Assembly: GCF_000003815.2 (NCBI RefSeq)
Contig: NC_049983.1
Span: forward strand, 6,613,390-6,677,389
Length of the DNA: 64,000 nucleotides
Reading direction: 5' to 3'
Origin: Branchiostoma floridae
Taxonomy: Eukaryota > Chordata > Leptocardii > Amphioxiformes > Branchiostomatidae
Shown: positions 35,792 to 47,190 of the stretch, in pieces
How positions within the stretch are numbered: the first letter of the stretch is position 1
How the letters are laid out: each line of letters starts with the position of its first letter
Made by a program: the position numbers and the translations under genes
Notes under the pieces: generated by a model
Databases searched by the model: none
The model's input: only the letters and a program-made list of their open reading frames with translations
Told to the model about the DNA's origin: nothing

Positions 35792-37769
35792 CTAAAAAGG
35801 GAAAAGAAATGAGTTCACTAGTTATTGATTAATAATATGGCCATGTTGATTTGATTATATGGATGACATCTGCGCACTAAATTTTAGCCATTTCCCTAAA
35901 AATTATGCTTTCAACCAGACCATAAATTGCACAAAGCAGCTGCAAAATAAGCAAGTCTATGCCTTAGATTGCAAATTGATATCGGAAAACATATAATGCC
36001 AGCGTTATTTCCACAGTCAAAGAAAAAGATGAAAAAGAACAAAAATGAAGAATTTATTGTTATTTATAATATCGGGTGTATTTTGCAGCCAGTAGGTACC
36101 CAAAGTGAGGGTAATGAGGCTGTTTAACGTGGTCGAGGCACCTCCTCGAGCACGGGACCCCCTTTTTACGTCCCTCCCGGAAGACGATTTCGTGGAAAGC
36201 TTCGTGAGGCTACAGCAATCCGGACGTCCTTGGTTGGTCCCCCATCCAAGCACTGTCCGGACCGCGCGTTGCTTAACTTCCGAGATCGAGGGATCGGGTG
36301 TACCAACACGCCATGTGGCGTGTAAAGTCTTTTGTTTAACCTTCCTGACCAAAAAAAATTCATAATGATGAGGCAACTTTTTTATTTGCAAGCTCGATCA
36401 GTTTTGCGGTTCCCAGAGGATGTCCATAGATTAAATCAAATCAACATGGCCTTACCTTAGCAAAAAGGACTATGTTTTTGCTAGTGTTTTGTGGTTTGTT
36501 TGTCAACAGTACACCTACTTAATTACTAGTACAATGTTCAATTAAGTCATCCATGACCATTCATGATCCATAGATAATGGACATGGCAAAGCAGCCCACC
36601 ACATGCAAATTATGCTGAAACCACAATATGTTACCAGCGGACAATACCTCGTGACAATACCTCAAATCTTTGGACCTTGAAAATCGTTGCAGGTCTAAGC
36701 AGTTCCATTAATCAAAGTGCCGAAGGTCTTATATATTCATAAAGACCTTTAAACTACTTCTGCACTTGCATAACGTTAAAATTTGACGATCGGAGATCAA
36801 CTATATATATAGTCATTCCTCTACCTATAGAATATGCGATTGATACGAACGCTATTCTAGCTAGAAATAGACTTAAACTGTACTTACAACTTAGACGTAG
36901 GGCAAAGACAACATAGCACTGAGTTAAAACGTCTAAATTTGCAACGAAGTTCGACGACACCGCACGCACATGACCACAGGGCCAAACTTACTTTTCCCTG
37001 AACTTTGACCTTAAGAGGGCATCAGACAATAATGAACAAATCAAATGATCTGTCTATCATTTATCATTGCATTATGTTACAAAATGAGCTTTAAAATAAT
37101 ATTCGAAATGGTTTTATGGCATTATGTTTACGTATAACTTGCTCGTATATTTGTATTTATAGGCCTTCTAGGCATATCTGTTTTAAGGTTGTTTTGATGC
37201 CCTCGAATCTTGTGACAGGTGACCTCAGATGACCCCGTTGTAGCTCCCAGCTGGTTCTTTCGACCTCAGTCAGTCATGCAAGAAGTAACGGAACAACATT
37301 AGGTTTAGATATATGAGTTATTCTTTCCCTTGTCTTCCTTGGTGAGTATTTCTTACCTATTTGTTTGCCAAAGTATTCCAACATTACATCAAGATTCACA
37401 TGCATGTAACGTTTTAACATGATCATTGAAACTAAATCAAATCTGTCCATAAGCCATGGTCTGAGTAAAATTTATATACTAGTACAAATGTAGTAGCTTT
37501 GCCAGTATACATTTTGATGTTCACCTAAAATTATGTAGTTGTTTTGGATGATACACTGAATATATGGATGTTCAAATTTGAAAGCATTCTTATAATTATA
37601 AAGATATGATATAATAATACACAGATGACATCAAATGACAAGCTTGTAACGTTTATATTACATTCTGTATCTAGGTTAGAAACATTCATAATCAGCCTTA
37701 CATACACAAACATCATTTTAGCATATCTGATTGGCTTCAACGTTTCTGATTGTTCTTTGTTTTCTGTAG
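35792..37769. promoter_or_regulatory. Divergent region between SLC26 and SNX25
   Basis: About 2 kb between two oppositely oriented first coding exons. It contains the 5S-type SINE at 36118-36325 and AT-rich sequence. A candidate SNX25 5'UTR exon ends TTCCTTG|GTGAGT near 37341. SLC26 also needs an upstream 5'UTR exon, whose position I could not fix. Confidence 0.45.
36118..36325 (-). repeat. 5S-rRNA-derived SINE (SINE3-type) with shared tail
   Basis: On the minus strand ACCCGATC, then GATCTCGGAAGTTAAGC, CTTGGATGGGGGACC and TTGCTGTAGCC follow the order and spacing of 5S rRNA. The first part covers the internal pol III promoter. The head (about 36206-36320) carries mismatches, so it is a SINE head rather than a 5S gene. 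The tail at 36118-36200 matches the tRNA-headed SINEs. Confidence 0.8.
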
Positions 37770-40700
37770 AAAGAAGGATGGCATCCATCCTCATCATTTC
37801 ATTGGCTGTTGCCATGGCAGCAGTGCTCCTCCTCCAATGGAGCTGGCTCCAGACCATGCTGTCCATCTTCCTCTATGTGGTAGTCTCACTCGCAGGCTTG
37901 GTCCTGGGCCTCGCCCTGGTAGTCTCCAAAGGGAAACAAACCCGCGTAGTACCTCCTGCATACCAGCCTAACATGGCAAACATCTTGCTTACCAAGATGA
38001 TGGAAAGAGACAGAACAAAACGCGCCACTTCCTCGCAGAGGACCGTAGTTTCGCGTAACGTGGACCAAGCCCTGAAGGAAGTCTTCGACCTGGTGTTGCG
38101 AGACTACGTCGTCGTGTGGTTCGAAGAATTGTGCCGAAGCCAGGCGCGCTTCAAGGATCTTCTCATGGAAGACATTTGGTGCGTTGTCGGGAACAGTAAA
38201 ATCAGATTGGCTAATTTGGACATTGTGAGGCTTCTGACCTACGATGTTGTGAACAAGCTGTGCACGCACTTTCAGGATTTGAGTTTGTCGGAGGTGAAGC
38301 CGGGACTGGACCTCAGCGCCCCCTTTCTGTTGCAGTCATACCTGCAGAGCGAGGAGAGGGAGGTGTCGTTCCTGAGACATTGCAGCGAGGTGTTGTTGAT
38401 ATGCCTACTGCCAGCACAACATGCCAGGTGTAACAGTGTTAGGTACCTGCTCAGGGAGGTGCTCGCCTGTCAGGTACTACTGGTCATAAACATTTATATG
38501 GTTTAGGTTCAGTAAGTGCGTAGAATCAATGTACAGGGCTCGAAATACCACCTGCATATGCAGGTTAGTGCAGGTAAAATTGGAGCAGTGCAGGTATTTC
38601 TGGTGTCTACCTGCACCTAACCTGCACTGGTCCATGTACTGGGTTTTATACATAAATGCCATATGATGTAGGTTTATGTGGATTGTTATTAGCTACATTG
38701 ACTGTTACCAATATAAAGTATAAAAGAAATATTGCAATGGTTCCAGAACAATTTGAGTATGATCCATACTTCCTAAATTCAGAGTGGTGCAGGTAATTTT
38801 CAATGTTACCTGCACCAGTGCAGGTATGCAGAAAAGTATTTCGAGCCCTGATGTATGAATGAATGAATCCTCAAGGAGGGAAGTGAGGAAGGGAAGGATG
38901 GGATGAAGGACAGGAGGGAAGGATGAAGGAAAGGAGTGAGTGAGAGAGGGAGAGAGGAAAGTACAAATAAGGAAAAGGAAGGATGGAATGAAGAAAAGAA
39001 GGATTTCAGGAAGGATGGAAGGATAAAAGGAAGGAAAAGAAGAGGAAGAAGGAAGGATGGAAATACTGAAAAGGAAAGAAAGGAAGGAGGGAAAGATGGA
39101 ATAAAGAAAAGGAAGGAGGGAGGATAGGAGGAATGAGTAAAGAAAGTCATGAATATCAATGTTGGCAATGTAATATTGATGTGATATTTGTAACATATAA
39201 TAGGTTAGAAGTATTTCTTTGTTAATACGTCAAGGTATTTCCCAAAAATTTGAAGCAATGGAGTACTATTCTCCAACTTCCAAGCATCTAGAATTCCTTG
39301 CCACTACTATCCGCCTGAATATAAACTGTGCTTGGAGAATAATTGAGTACGCAAAGACTGTAGCTATAGATTTATTGAATTGATAAAGACCAATATCATT
39401 TTAAGGACATATATCTACAATGAAATCTTTTTGCACAATTGCTTTATTTCTTTTTTTCTTCCTCAGGTATTTAAACAGGTCATTGACCTCCTGTGTGACC
39501 CTGACTACATCAACCAGACACTGCTGAACTTCCTGCAGTACCGGGAGAAACTGGCAGAGGAGCACAACAAGGCCTACATGTATGCTGCAACCTACGAGGA
39601 GTTCGTCAAGATGATCAACCAGACTAAGGACATAGAAGCACTGAAGGAGATCAGGTATGGTACCCTTATCAGTATGGAGCCTGAGGGACTTTTGGGTATA
39701 GGAGTAAGATGACAAATAGAAAACTTGAGTTGGGGTTTGTGGTGTAATGGCAGGGAGTTCAGCCCATTACCAAGAGGTCCTGGGTTGAAATCTGTTACTG
39801 TGACACCGATCTTGTGGCCTCAGGGGGAAAGGCATTTCACAGGACTTTCCCCGTTTGTACAAAATAAATATCTAGCTCCTGCTTATTAAGGAGGTCCCTT
39901 GGATAGGATGTTGAATGGTTGAGAAGGTGCTATGGTTGAGAAGAGCCACCCCCCTAGCATGTTAATGAACCCACCACCTTTCCCCCAAGGGCACAATATC
40001 AAGGCATGTCGGTGGACTTGAACCCACGACCTCTGGGTTCTGGGCCAAACATCCTACCAGTAAGCCAAGCGACACTGTTGGGTATTCACTACACTGTCAA
40101 ACCCTAGCAATATGGGGTCAAGCTAAAAGCCTTTTTTCACACTGAATGTGAAGCAAGGTTAGACGTTGTTTTGTCAGTTTGAAAGGTGTTTTTGCTTTTC
40201 ATGAAAAGTCTTTAAAATCAGAATATTTTCACTTATTTCCCCCAGATATCGTACCATGACAGAGATTATGCAGGTCACAGCTCTGATCGATCAGGTCACG
40301 GGGGACCACGAGAGTCCCTCCTCGGGGAAAAAGAAGAAGGTGAAGAACCTGCGAAGGTACCTGAACCAGTGCACGTACGCCAAGGCCTGCTGCGAGAAGA
40401 GGATCCACCTTCTAGGAGGTCCTGAGTACAAATCCTACGAGATAAAAGAAGAGGAAGAATCAGATGTCGTTGATAGCTTACACCAAGAAGAATTGAAGGA
40501 AGAAAGCCTATATGTCCAAGACGATCTACAAGGTGGTGAATTTCAGCACAACACATCAGGAACATGGGAAGAGATGAGCGAAAAGGATGAAACAGATTCC
40601 TCCGCAGGTGAACAAGGCTTCAACGATCCGCAGGCAAAGCTAGAGCGCCTCGACGAGAAACTCACCGCAAAGCTTCAGGAGTTGCGCGATGCGAAGGATG

Positions 40701-42808
40701 CTCTCCGTCCGGACGGCAAGGCCATTGCAAAGATCGAGCACGAGGTCAACGACATGAAGACGGAGAGACGCCAGCTTGAGTTCCACATCGAGCGGACGGA
40801 CCAGTGGTGGGATATGATTGGTCGATGGAGGGCCAACATCTGCAACGCCGAGTTCATCGTGAACGAGGAAAAGATTGAGCCGGTCTTTGTAATCGTTGTC
40901 CACATCTCGGGTGCCATTGCTAGTACAGACGAGTCCACCACCACGGGATGGGTCGTCATGCGAAACCTTTCGGACTTCCACGCCCTTCACAAGAGGCTGA
41001 AGGAGTATCGTAGCTGGCTGCGCGAAAAGGACCTCCCCTCCAAGCGATGGTTCCGGGCTACAGACAAGGCCTTCTTGGATAAAGCTCGTACAATGCTGGA
41101 AGCGTACCTCAATGAGGTCCTTGCCGATGACACCCTCTGTCAAAGTCAAGTCCTTTTCTCCTTCCTCAGCCCAAGCCCCGACCACCTCAAGGGAAGCGTA
41201 CGAGACAAGAAGACTCGATTCTCCATCACCACCCTTCTCAAGAACCTCCCAGGAGGAGACTTGCTCAACAAGCAGGCAACGGTCCATGACGGCGAGGATC
41301 TCGAAGATGCCATAGAAGACGGGGAAGGCCGCGACGGGAAAGACTCCATCGCAGAACCGCTCTACACCCTATTGGGCGAGATATTCGAGCTAAGAGGAGT
41401 CACCAAGTGGTTGAGAAGGACTTTGATAGCGTTCGTTCAGGTCACGTTTGGAGCAAGCATCAACAAGCAGGTGAGAGAGAGTGTGGAGTGGCTGTTCTCG
41501 GAGCCCATGTTGGTGTACTACATCCAGCTGTTGAGGGACTCTCTGTGGCCAGGAGGCAAGCTTGCACCTGCTGCACCAAACAGGACAGAAGAGGAGAAAC
41601 TGCAAACAAAGCAACAGGTGAAAAATTTTCTTCTCTTCTTGCATGTTGTTGGCATGGATATTTTAGGTTATGGTAAAGGAGGTTTAATTTTCCATTTCAA
41701 AAGTGATATAGAAAAATTTGAAACTAGTTTAGCTCTTAGCCTGACTAAAATCGCACCCCTAGTGGCCGGCCCCACAATTGCTGCCGCCCTGGGGTAATTA
41801 ACTCCAGCCAGCGAGAGCTTGTGTAAACACAGGCTAGTTTAGCTCTCTGAAAAGCTATTCTTCCATTGGTCATGACAGACAAGACAGATGCTGTATACAG
41901 TAGACTGGCCACACTCCTTAGGAGTGGCTGTCCACCACAATATTTGGAAAGGCACTTCACACATCTTTCCCTAACTGGTGTAATAGCCTAATGGTAGAGT
42001 GCTCGATTTTTACCTGGGACTGTGGCTGGGTCATATCACAGACTCAAAAAATGGTACAAACTGCTTTCTCTGCTTTGCACTCAGCACAAATGAGGAAGAA
42101 AATTTGAGCTGAACACACATCACTACCAGTGAACTAGCCCCCTGCTGTAGTGTCTTGCACAAATGTGTGGCCCAAGTGGTACAGAAATGAAGATTGGCAC
42201 CACCCCTATCCATCTGCTACAGATGCACGGCTAACCCTAACTTTTAATGTGCAAAAAATGACCCATGACAACTGGCCAAGAAAGGTCCTGAACTTATCTG
42301 TAGTGGGCCAGAATCCACATTGTGCCCCAAGAGGAGACGGGTAGACAATGTCAAGGAAGATATTCGAAAACTGAACTTACAAAAAGCCGACCACCTTGAC
42401 AGAGGCAGCTGGAGATCAGCGATCGATCAGACCTAAACGACATCCCGCAATGTCCAACCCTTGCAAGACAGGGAACAACCGATGCTAAACTCGATAGTTT
42501 ATAGTGAGTGAGTGTTTAACTTATAAACTTTTATTTCCCTGCAGGTCAAACAGAAGCTCCTCGACAACATGCCCGACATGCTGCAGAGTCTGGTGGGGCA
42601 GCAGAACGCCCGCAGGGGGGTGGTCAAGGTGTTCGAGGGTCTGCAGGACAGGACCATCAACAAGCACCTGTTCTACGTGCTGCTGGAGATGTTCCTGGTG
42701 GAGGTGTGTGTGGAGCTCGGGGATCCGCAGCTGTTAGCGCAGGTGGCAGAGGCGGCCAGGGTCCAGTCGGAAAACATGGTCAGCACCCAAGAAGAAGAAC
42801 CTCTTTAA
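37770..42808 (+). CDS. SNX25: Sorting nexin 25 (SNX25), complete, lacking the RGS domain
   Basis: Four coding exons: 37770-38473 (ATG 37778), 39467-39654, 40246-41617 and 42545-42808, all GT-AG and in frame, giving 839 residues. In order: N-terminal membrane segments (about 4-50, AVAMAAVLLLQWSWLQTMLS), PXA domain (about 95-265, VDQALKEVFDLVLRDYV; DPDYINQTLLNFLQYRE), an acidic linker (about 360-425), coiled coil (425-478), a PX domain (about 508-606, ending LCQSQVLFSFLSPSPD), and the C-terminal nexin domain (IAEPLYTLLGEIFELRG; RRTLIAFVQVTFG; LLDNMPDMLQSLVGQQNARR). These match human SNX25 closely. Human SNX25 has an RGS domain between PXA and PX; here only about 65 acidic residues lie there. 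SNX25 is an endosomal/ER-associated trafficking protein implicated in receptor degradation. The PX loop reads RNLSDF, so phosphoinositide binding may be atypical. Confidence 0.95.
38534..38850. mobile_element. CAGGGCTCGAAAT-ended MITE with 5-bp target duplication
   Basis: Left CAGGGCTCGAAATAC, right inverse CAGGGCTCGAAATAC, flanked by ATGTA on both sides. The subterminal regions repeat TGCAGGTA/TACCTGCA. It is in SNX25 intron 1. Confidence 0.85.
38860..39140. repeat. Purine-rich GGAAGGA microsatellite
   Basis: Irregular (GGAAGGATGGAA)n-type tract. The open frames across it (38705-39196 minus, 38936-39127 plus) are low complexity and not genes. Confidence 0.9.
39725..40080. repeat. tRNA-derived SINE-like sequences in SNX25 intron 2
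   Basis: Plus strand near 39735: TTGTGGTGTAATGGCAGG and GGTCCTGGGTTGAAATC. Minus strand near 40003-40080: TGGCTTACTGGTAGGATG and GTCGTGGGTTCAAGTCCACC. Both are A/B-box pairs facing each other across about 270 bp. Confidence 0.6.
40246..41617 (+). CDS. SNX25: SNX25 large central exon (RGS-less)
   Basis: One 1372-nt exon covers the end of PXA (LNQCTYAKACCEKRIHLLGG), the acidic linker, the coiled coil, PX and most of the nexin C domain. Acceptor TTTCCCCCAG|ATATCG, donor CAACAG|GTGAAA. Because the linker is continuous, an RGS exon cannot be included between its ends without splice sites inside the exon, and none stand out. Confidence 0.92.
41975..42225 (+). repeat. tRNA-derived SINE, family B copy 2
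   Basis: TAGCCTAATGGTAGAGTGC is A-box-like. The body TTTGCACTCAGCAC, GAACACACATCACTACCAGT and TGTGTGGCCCAAG matches 26750-26880. It lies in the last SNX25 intron. Confidence 0.6.
42545..42808 (+). CDS. SNX25: SNX25 terminal coding exon
   Basis: TTCCCTGCAG|GTC acceptor, phase 0. Encodes VKQKLLDNMPDMLQSLVGQQ through VQSENMVSTQEEEPL and a TAA stop. Human SNX25 has LLENIPDMLQSLVGQQNARHG at the same place. Confidence 0.95.
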   Translation, partial: VKQKLLDNMPDMLQSLVGQQNARRGVVKVFEGLQDRTINKHLFYVLLEMFLVEVCVELGDPQLLAQVAEAARVQSENMVSTQEEEPL

Positions 42809-43126
42809 AAAACAGCAGAAATTTGTGGTAGAAAACATTGCTGACCGAATTTCACCATGTCAAGCACCAAATATGTGAGGTGTTGTACTAGAGGGTCAAC
42901 AGTCCAGTGGAGGAATCTGGGGCTCCCCAGGGGAAAGTTTGAAATTTTGACCTTCTGAAATGCTATTTCCTGCATTTTGAGTGGGTAATTTTTCTGGTTG
43001 CCTAAGCTAAGTTTAATGACATCTCTTAATTGAAATAACACACAAGGGTTTTGGCTTAATTTTCTTGGGGCGGGGGGCAGCCGATCCCCTACCCCCAATG
43101 TGCCGCCGCCACTGATTACAGCCCAG

Positions 43127-43315
43127 GTGGTCAAGGTGTTTGAGGGCCTGCAGGACAAGACCATCAACAAGCACCTGTTCTATGTGCTGCTGGAGATGTT
43201 CCTGTTGGAGGTGTGTGTGGAGCTCATGGATCCGCAGCTGTTAGCACAGGTGGCAGAGGCGGCCAGGGTCCAGTCGGAAAACATGGCCGGCACTCAAGAA
43301 GAAGAACCACTTTAG
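43127..43315 (+). pseudogene. Duplicated 3' part of the SNX25 terminal exon (possible alternative terminal exon)
   Basis: 189 nt matching 42620-42808 over the full length with about 13 differences, roughly half synonymous. The frame (VVKVFEGLQDKTINKHLFYV... to ...NMAGTQEEEPL, stop TAG) is intact. An AG lies directly upstream (GCCCAG|GTGGTC) in phase 0, so splicing from the exon-3 donor would stay in frame but drop 25 residues of the original exon. It may be a 3'UTR passenger or a usable alternative exon. Confidence 0.8.
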
Positions 43316-43976
43316 AAATACATCTCTGAGCAGATCGCTACTGGGGCTAGTAATATCAAGTTGGCTAGCAATCTCCATTTGCCCCACTAGTCAATTGTAG
43401 AACGGGAGCAGAGGCGGCAGCAGAAAATTTTGTACGAGGGGGGTTAGATATTGCTTACCCAATTTTACCATGTTGAGTACTGAATGCCAAAGACATTGCG
43501 CCAGAGGCTCGACAGTCCTGTGGAAGAGTCCAGCGCTGTATCATCCCTTTCACTGTGTCCGAATTTTGACATATCTTGACCTTCTGAAATGCTATTTCCT
43601 GCATTTTGAGGGGCAAATTTTGCTGGTAGACTAGAGTAAGCTAAGTAATGACAACTCTTAGTGAAGGAATACGCCTGATAAGATTGATATTTTAAGGGGG
43701 AACCCCCCGGTGCACACCCCCACCCCCAAACTTCAACTTGTGCTGCTGCCACTGATAACAGCCTTGGCCTATTAGCCTACTATCTGACCTTCTGGATGCG
43801 TACATGTTTTATAAGTGCCAGCAAGCTGTTAGCCAATCATATTCTTCCCTCCTTCTGTTGAAAGTCAAGTTGCCAACCAATCACATTGCTTCCTATGGTC
43901 AATAGGCAATGTGATTGGCTGGTGACTCTCTCTTGTGTAGCCGATAATGGAATACCAAAGAGTTATGTAAATATTG

Positions 43977-43982
43977 AATAAA
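43977..43982 (+). terminator. Candidate SNX25 polyadenylation signal
   Basis: AATAAA about 1.2 kb after the SNX25 stop. If used, the duplicated exon (43127-43315) would lie within the 3'UTR of the normal transcript. Confidence 0.35.
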
Positions 43983-45596
43983 TGTATGTGTTGCACAGTA
44001 TGATAATGCCTTGCTGTAACATTGAAATTGAAAGACTAAGTCTACCAGGATAACTTTAAAATGCATAAGAGTAGGTTGAATAATTAAGTCAAGTTATACA
44101 CCTTCAGAGTTTATATTCAGGGCTCATATCATATTAGTAATCATTTAGTTATTTGTTTACTTGTTAATAATCATGTTCACAAAATCTATAGTTAGCTCGG
44201 TGTAGAATGCAGTATAGTATACACTAGATACACATGTATTAAGTGTTACTACATTGCTAGTACATGTATCAAGTTTTGGCTTCTTGTCTCAAACAATATA
44301 ACTTATTATAACTTGTTATGTCTATATACAATATATGTCTATATATTTTCCTTACACAATTGCATGTAAGTTGTGTTCAAAGCCAAATGTTTCTGGTGCT
44401 TGAATGAAAATTGTAAATAATAAGTTCTTCAATACACTTACTGCAATGTTTTAAGTTATATAAAGAGTGCAATGAATTGGAATGGAGAGTGTTGAATGTT
44501 CATTCAAAGCTAAGTAAGATGCAAGAAAAGAATAGTTTCAAAGAAGGCTACATCCTTTCTTTCACTACTGCTAGGAAATTCCAAACTGTTCATGTGGAAA
44601 AACAAGAGTTATGAGTTTATTGAGATACCCTTTAGCTCAGAAAAACAACATGTTTCAATAATAAAATGGCAATCCAGCTTCTCTCTTGTTGATCTGTTTC
44701 TTATAGTGTTAGAGAAACCGCACAGTATTTTAATGCATTTGTTCCATGCTCCGCAAGGCCGTTTGACCACTTCTAGGCAATGAACTAAATTGATGAATGG
44801 TGGAAACCATTATGGTTTCCACAATGATAGCAATAAACAATGTTTTTAAAGAGTGGAAAATATGCAGGATGAAATACAGGAGAAAACAGTTGTCATTATA
44901 TTGAGGGTTCCGTAGTTTGGCAGTCTGGGAAAAGATGCTGCTGTGAAGAAGCTTTGAGACTGGTGATTGAACAGTGTAACGTAGGCTAGAAGAAAACCTT
45001 AAGTGTTAAGATACGCTGAAAGGCTCTTAATTTTTATTTTTTTTAAAGCTTTATTGAAAAATGATAATAATTACACATATTGTTACATTTACATGTATAG
45101 CTTCACGACTGCATCTCCGACTACAGCAGATACATGGCTATAAAACTTTACAACTGGCTCTCGAAATCCTGTACGTTGTTACATTTACACTTACATGTAC
45201 AACTTCATGACTACATCTCCGACTACAACAGATACATAACTATAACACTTTACAATTGGCAACTCACATCACTTTGAAAACACTAATACTATCTTTAACA
45301 TACTCTAGTAGTTTATGCTTTACGGCGTGGAACGTGGGGTAGGCATTGCTAATGAAAGGAGGGGCAAGTAGTGTAAGATCGTCGGAGCACTGCCCATGAA
45401 CTTGAGTGCCAATAAGAATAAGGCGTTTGGCCTGAGATCCAATGTCCGAAGTAAAGCCCCTCAGTATGTGTGACAGATCAAGAAGTGTCAAAATCCTTGC
45501 AATTACGTCATCACTGTAGAGCTAGGAGTCAATGACGAATGACTATTATTGATCAGGACCCTCTAGGGGACCTGTGGTTCACGCATGCAGGGTCTA

Positions 45597-45911
45597 AAGG
45601 TGGGGTCACACGTGCGTATATATTTAAGTCCGTATGAGGCGCGCATGGGAGTATTTACCTCCACCAGGCCCCACTGGTCGCTGGAAAAATAATAGAAATG
45701 GACAAACGTAAAATAAACAGGTAACATGTAAGACGAGTTAGCTGGGTCGCTAACCATACTTCTCGATCAGCTAACTCATCTGGCATGTTATGTATCTATA
45801 TTTGTCTAATTTGTACTATTTTCCCCGCGCCCTGTGGAGCCTGGTAGAGACTAAGAACTTCATCCTCACCTCAAACGGACTTGAATATATACGCATGTGT
45901 GACCCCACCTT
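45597..45911. mobile_element. Near-perfect 315-bp palindromic MITE
   Basis: AAGGTGGGGTCACACGTGCG at the left pairs with AAGGTGGGGTCACACATGCG (inverse) at the right. Pairing continues through ATATATTTAAGTCCG, CACCAGGC and GAGTTAGCTG to the centre near 45755. Confidence 0.85.
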
Positions 45912-46262
45912 AAGGAGGTTAAAAAAAAGACGCATGCATGTGATTGGGCTAAAGCGTGATCAGAAAGTGTACGACGTCTGTCAAATTTATGCTTTCAACT
46001 TTCAAGATACTGACAAAGATACTGAGAGCACTTCGATTCAATGCCTACTAAATTTAGATTGATAGTCTAACACGGGAACGTTCAATTTTACGGCAAGCTA
46101 TTTCATTAAAGGCCTATTCAAGCTGTCTGGATTTGCCATTAGGAGATCTGACTTGTGTGCTTTTTAAAAGCAAGCAAATCGATCGATCAGAGTATTATAT
46201 GGTGTAGCAAAATGACGTTCAAAACTCCACTTGAATTCAATGAAAAGTTGCACGTATGTGTG

Positions 46263-46265
<3 letters not shown>

Positions 46266-46312
<47 letters not shown>
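46266..46312. repeat. (GT)n microsatellite
   Basis: An uninterrupted run of GT dinucleotides of about 46 bp. The open frame through it (46270-46617) is probably spurious. Confidence 0.98.
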
Positions 46313-46315
<3 letters not shown>

Positions 46316-46980
46316 ATTTGGACGTCAGTCTAGTGCAAATTTCGTTTACCGTCGGACAATGCAACGTGAAAAGTTTAATAGACTTCTACAGAAAAAGGAG
46401 CTTTGCAAATGCCGATTCTTGTAATAAATTTAACGTTTATGCCTCCGACTTTTCTCGGCCACGAAGATTCCTCTTTTACAAAAAGTTGAAAACTCACTCA
46501 CTCGAGCTCACTCATCCTCGCCGCAGTATCATAAGTTACGCTATGCTTGGAATCGTCCGACTTCTTACTCTACACATTTTAGACGTCGTTTCTTTGGACA
46601 ATGGCTTGGCCTCATAATTTGTACCCGACATCTAAGCTACCGCGATTAGTTGCGTACTATTAAAAGACGATGACAAGCTTTATAGTCCTCTATACTGTCT
46701 GCTACCCCTGAAGAACGCAACAAAGCTCCTTTGGTCAATCGATCTTAAACGGTTTACTCGGTTCAGAGTGGCCACAAAGGAGTCAGTGTGCACGTGTCAG
46801 CGTAATTTAGGAAATCACTGTCTAGATCTTGTCTCAGATATGTATTATGTCTGTGGATCTAGCCTTCCTCTTTCAAAGGGTTGGGTTAGGGTTACTTTGA
46901 AAACTTCATGACCAGCACTTTTAAAATACACCCTTTGTCAGTTTACGTTCATTGAAGTAGCCCAAGTTTTAGTAACGGTA

Positions 46981-47190
46981 GATCACCTTTATCCGCGGGG
47001 TAACCTATATCCGACGTTTATAAGAGCAGGGTATTGAGAGATATCAAGTAAACGGACGGTGTTTTCAAACTGCAGTATTTTGAAAATATATCAAGTTGAA
47101 ACCACCGTCCGTCGACTTGACTCCCTAAATACTCTGCTTTTATAAACAACGGTTATAGGTTACCACATGGATAAGTTGAAGGTGAACTGG
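46981..47190. mobile_element. Palindromic MITE, family A copy 2
   Basis: GATCACCTTTATCCGCGGGG to AAGGTGAACTGG, with internal TATTTTGAAAATATATCAAG and GAAACCACCGTCCG, as in the copies at 7855 and 57523. Confidence 0.8.

Noticed and set aside
36206-36320. A genuine 5S rRNA gene
   Set aside because: It has several mismatches to 5S and is joined to a SINE tail shared with tRNA-headed elements.
38705-39196. 163- and 120-codon minus-strand frames
   Set aside because: Low-complexity translation of the GGAAGGA microsatellite and the adjacent MITE.
41618-41797. Extension of SNX25 exon 3 to a stop at 41797
   Set aside because: It reads into the intron after CAACAG|GTGAAA. The human-like continuation (LLDNMPDMLQSLVGQQ) is in the exon at 42545.
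46270-46617. 115-codon frame starting in the GT microsatellite
   Set aside because: It begins with a repeated C-V tract and the rest has no recognised family or splice support.
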